DNA of 64,000 bases from assembly GCF_029873635.1 (NCBI RefSeq), contig NC_080427.1:71765348-71829347 (forward strand), read 5' to 3'. Shown one piece after another: positions 63,655-64,000 of the stretch. A program made the translations under genes and the position numbers. This DNA is from Malania oleifera (taxonomy: Eukaryota > Streptophyta > Magnoliopsida > Santalales > Ximeniaceae). Every line of letters starts with the position of its first letter. Positions within the stretch are counted from its first letter, which is position 1. The notes beneath the pieces are model-generated. The model saw nothing but the letters and a program-made list of their open reading frames with translations, searched no databases and was not told the origin of the DNA.

Positions 63655-64000
63655 GTGGGGAGAGAGGGGGTCAGAGTTTTGCACGTTTAGCTTGCTGATG
63701 ATAATTTCTTCTTTTCAGAGGATCATAACTTTTTTTTTTTTGGGTCTCCTCCATGTTTTTGAGAAGGTTTCTGTGCTTAAAAATCAATATAGGGAAGTGC
63801 GGTGTCACAACTAGCAAAATGCTTGATGAGAGTGTTGGGAGTTGTCTGTGGAGGTGGGTGGTAGTGTTTTTAGTTGGCCGCTGTCCTATCTGGGGGTTCC
63901 TTTGGGGGGTAATGCTAGATATGCCCGTGTTTGGGATCCGGTTGTGGAAAGGGTTTCCAAGAGATTAGATAGATTGAAAAGTGCTTTTTTTCTATGGTGG
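63655..64000 (+). mobile_element. L1 (LINE) reverse-transcriptase fragment, continues past the window
   Basis: Broken frames give LADDNFFFSEDH (active-site box with the first residue changed, near 63690-63720), then LSGGSFGGNARYAR-like and PVFGIRLWKGFPRD in one frame; the homologous reading is VWDPVVERVSKRLDR, LKSAFFLWW. These are the palm-thumb words of plant L1 ORF2. The remainder lies beyond 64000. Confidence 0.75.

Overview
This is nuclear DNA from a flowering plant, most likely a eudicot with a large, AT-rich genome. The window is almost entirely transposable elements, and I see one host gene. That gene is an interrupted SAM-dependent lysine-methyltransferase-like gene (Methyltransf_16 type) on the + strand. 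Its recognisable exons are 29189-29249, 29346-29407 and 41809-41942. Intron 2 is 12.4 kb of stacked elements, and no further exon is recognisable in the remaining 22 kb. I see no bacterial genes, rRNA, tRNA or CRISPR.

Layout. 1-4124: decayed minus-strand retroelement coding remnants (a plant-transposon/gag-like frame at 330-1535 and a copia-like gag frame at 2172-3083). Each has an upstream array of degenerate GGTCGACC motifs. 4125-28571: a nested stack of LTR retrotransposons resolved from target-site duplications (TSDs). An F-type LTR fragment holds LTR remnant E, which holds solo LTR C (TSD TATAT), which holds Gypsy-A (6004-26695, TSD TGTAT). Gypsy-A in turn holds Gypsy-B inside its own 5' LTR (17814-25338, TSD CTATA) and a rearranged head-to-head LTR block (D) inside its reverse-transcriptase/RNase H region. 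A, B, C and D are related Ty3/gypsy LTR families with TCGTCGACGA palindrome arrays upstream of a TATA box.

28572-41942: the host gene. Intron 2 holds the LTR pair of element J (minus), a 5'-truncated L1, a Ty1/copia element K (31752-36018), a solo LTR of family G (TSD CCTAA), another L1 fragment and a TRIM. 41943-64000: this should be intron 3 or intergenic DNA. It holds LTR remnant M, then Gypsy-F (+, 43674-51455) carrying an Au-like SINE and non-autonomous element G. These are followed by a 159-bp tandem duplication, an RTE-type LINE with a 17-bp TSD and a TRIM inside it, and a third TRIM. Next come two LTR elements arranged head to head as a long inverted repeat (56190-63650), split by solo LTR H and a second LINE, and finally an L1 fragment running off the end.

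Every element is broken by stops, frameshifts, deletions or lost catalytic residues, so nothing here looks autonomously active. All translations, alignments and family names come from reading by eye. LTR boundaries supported by TSDs are the firmest calls; superfamily names rest on remembered family motifs.
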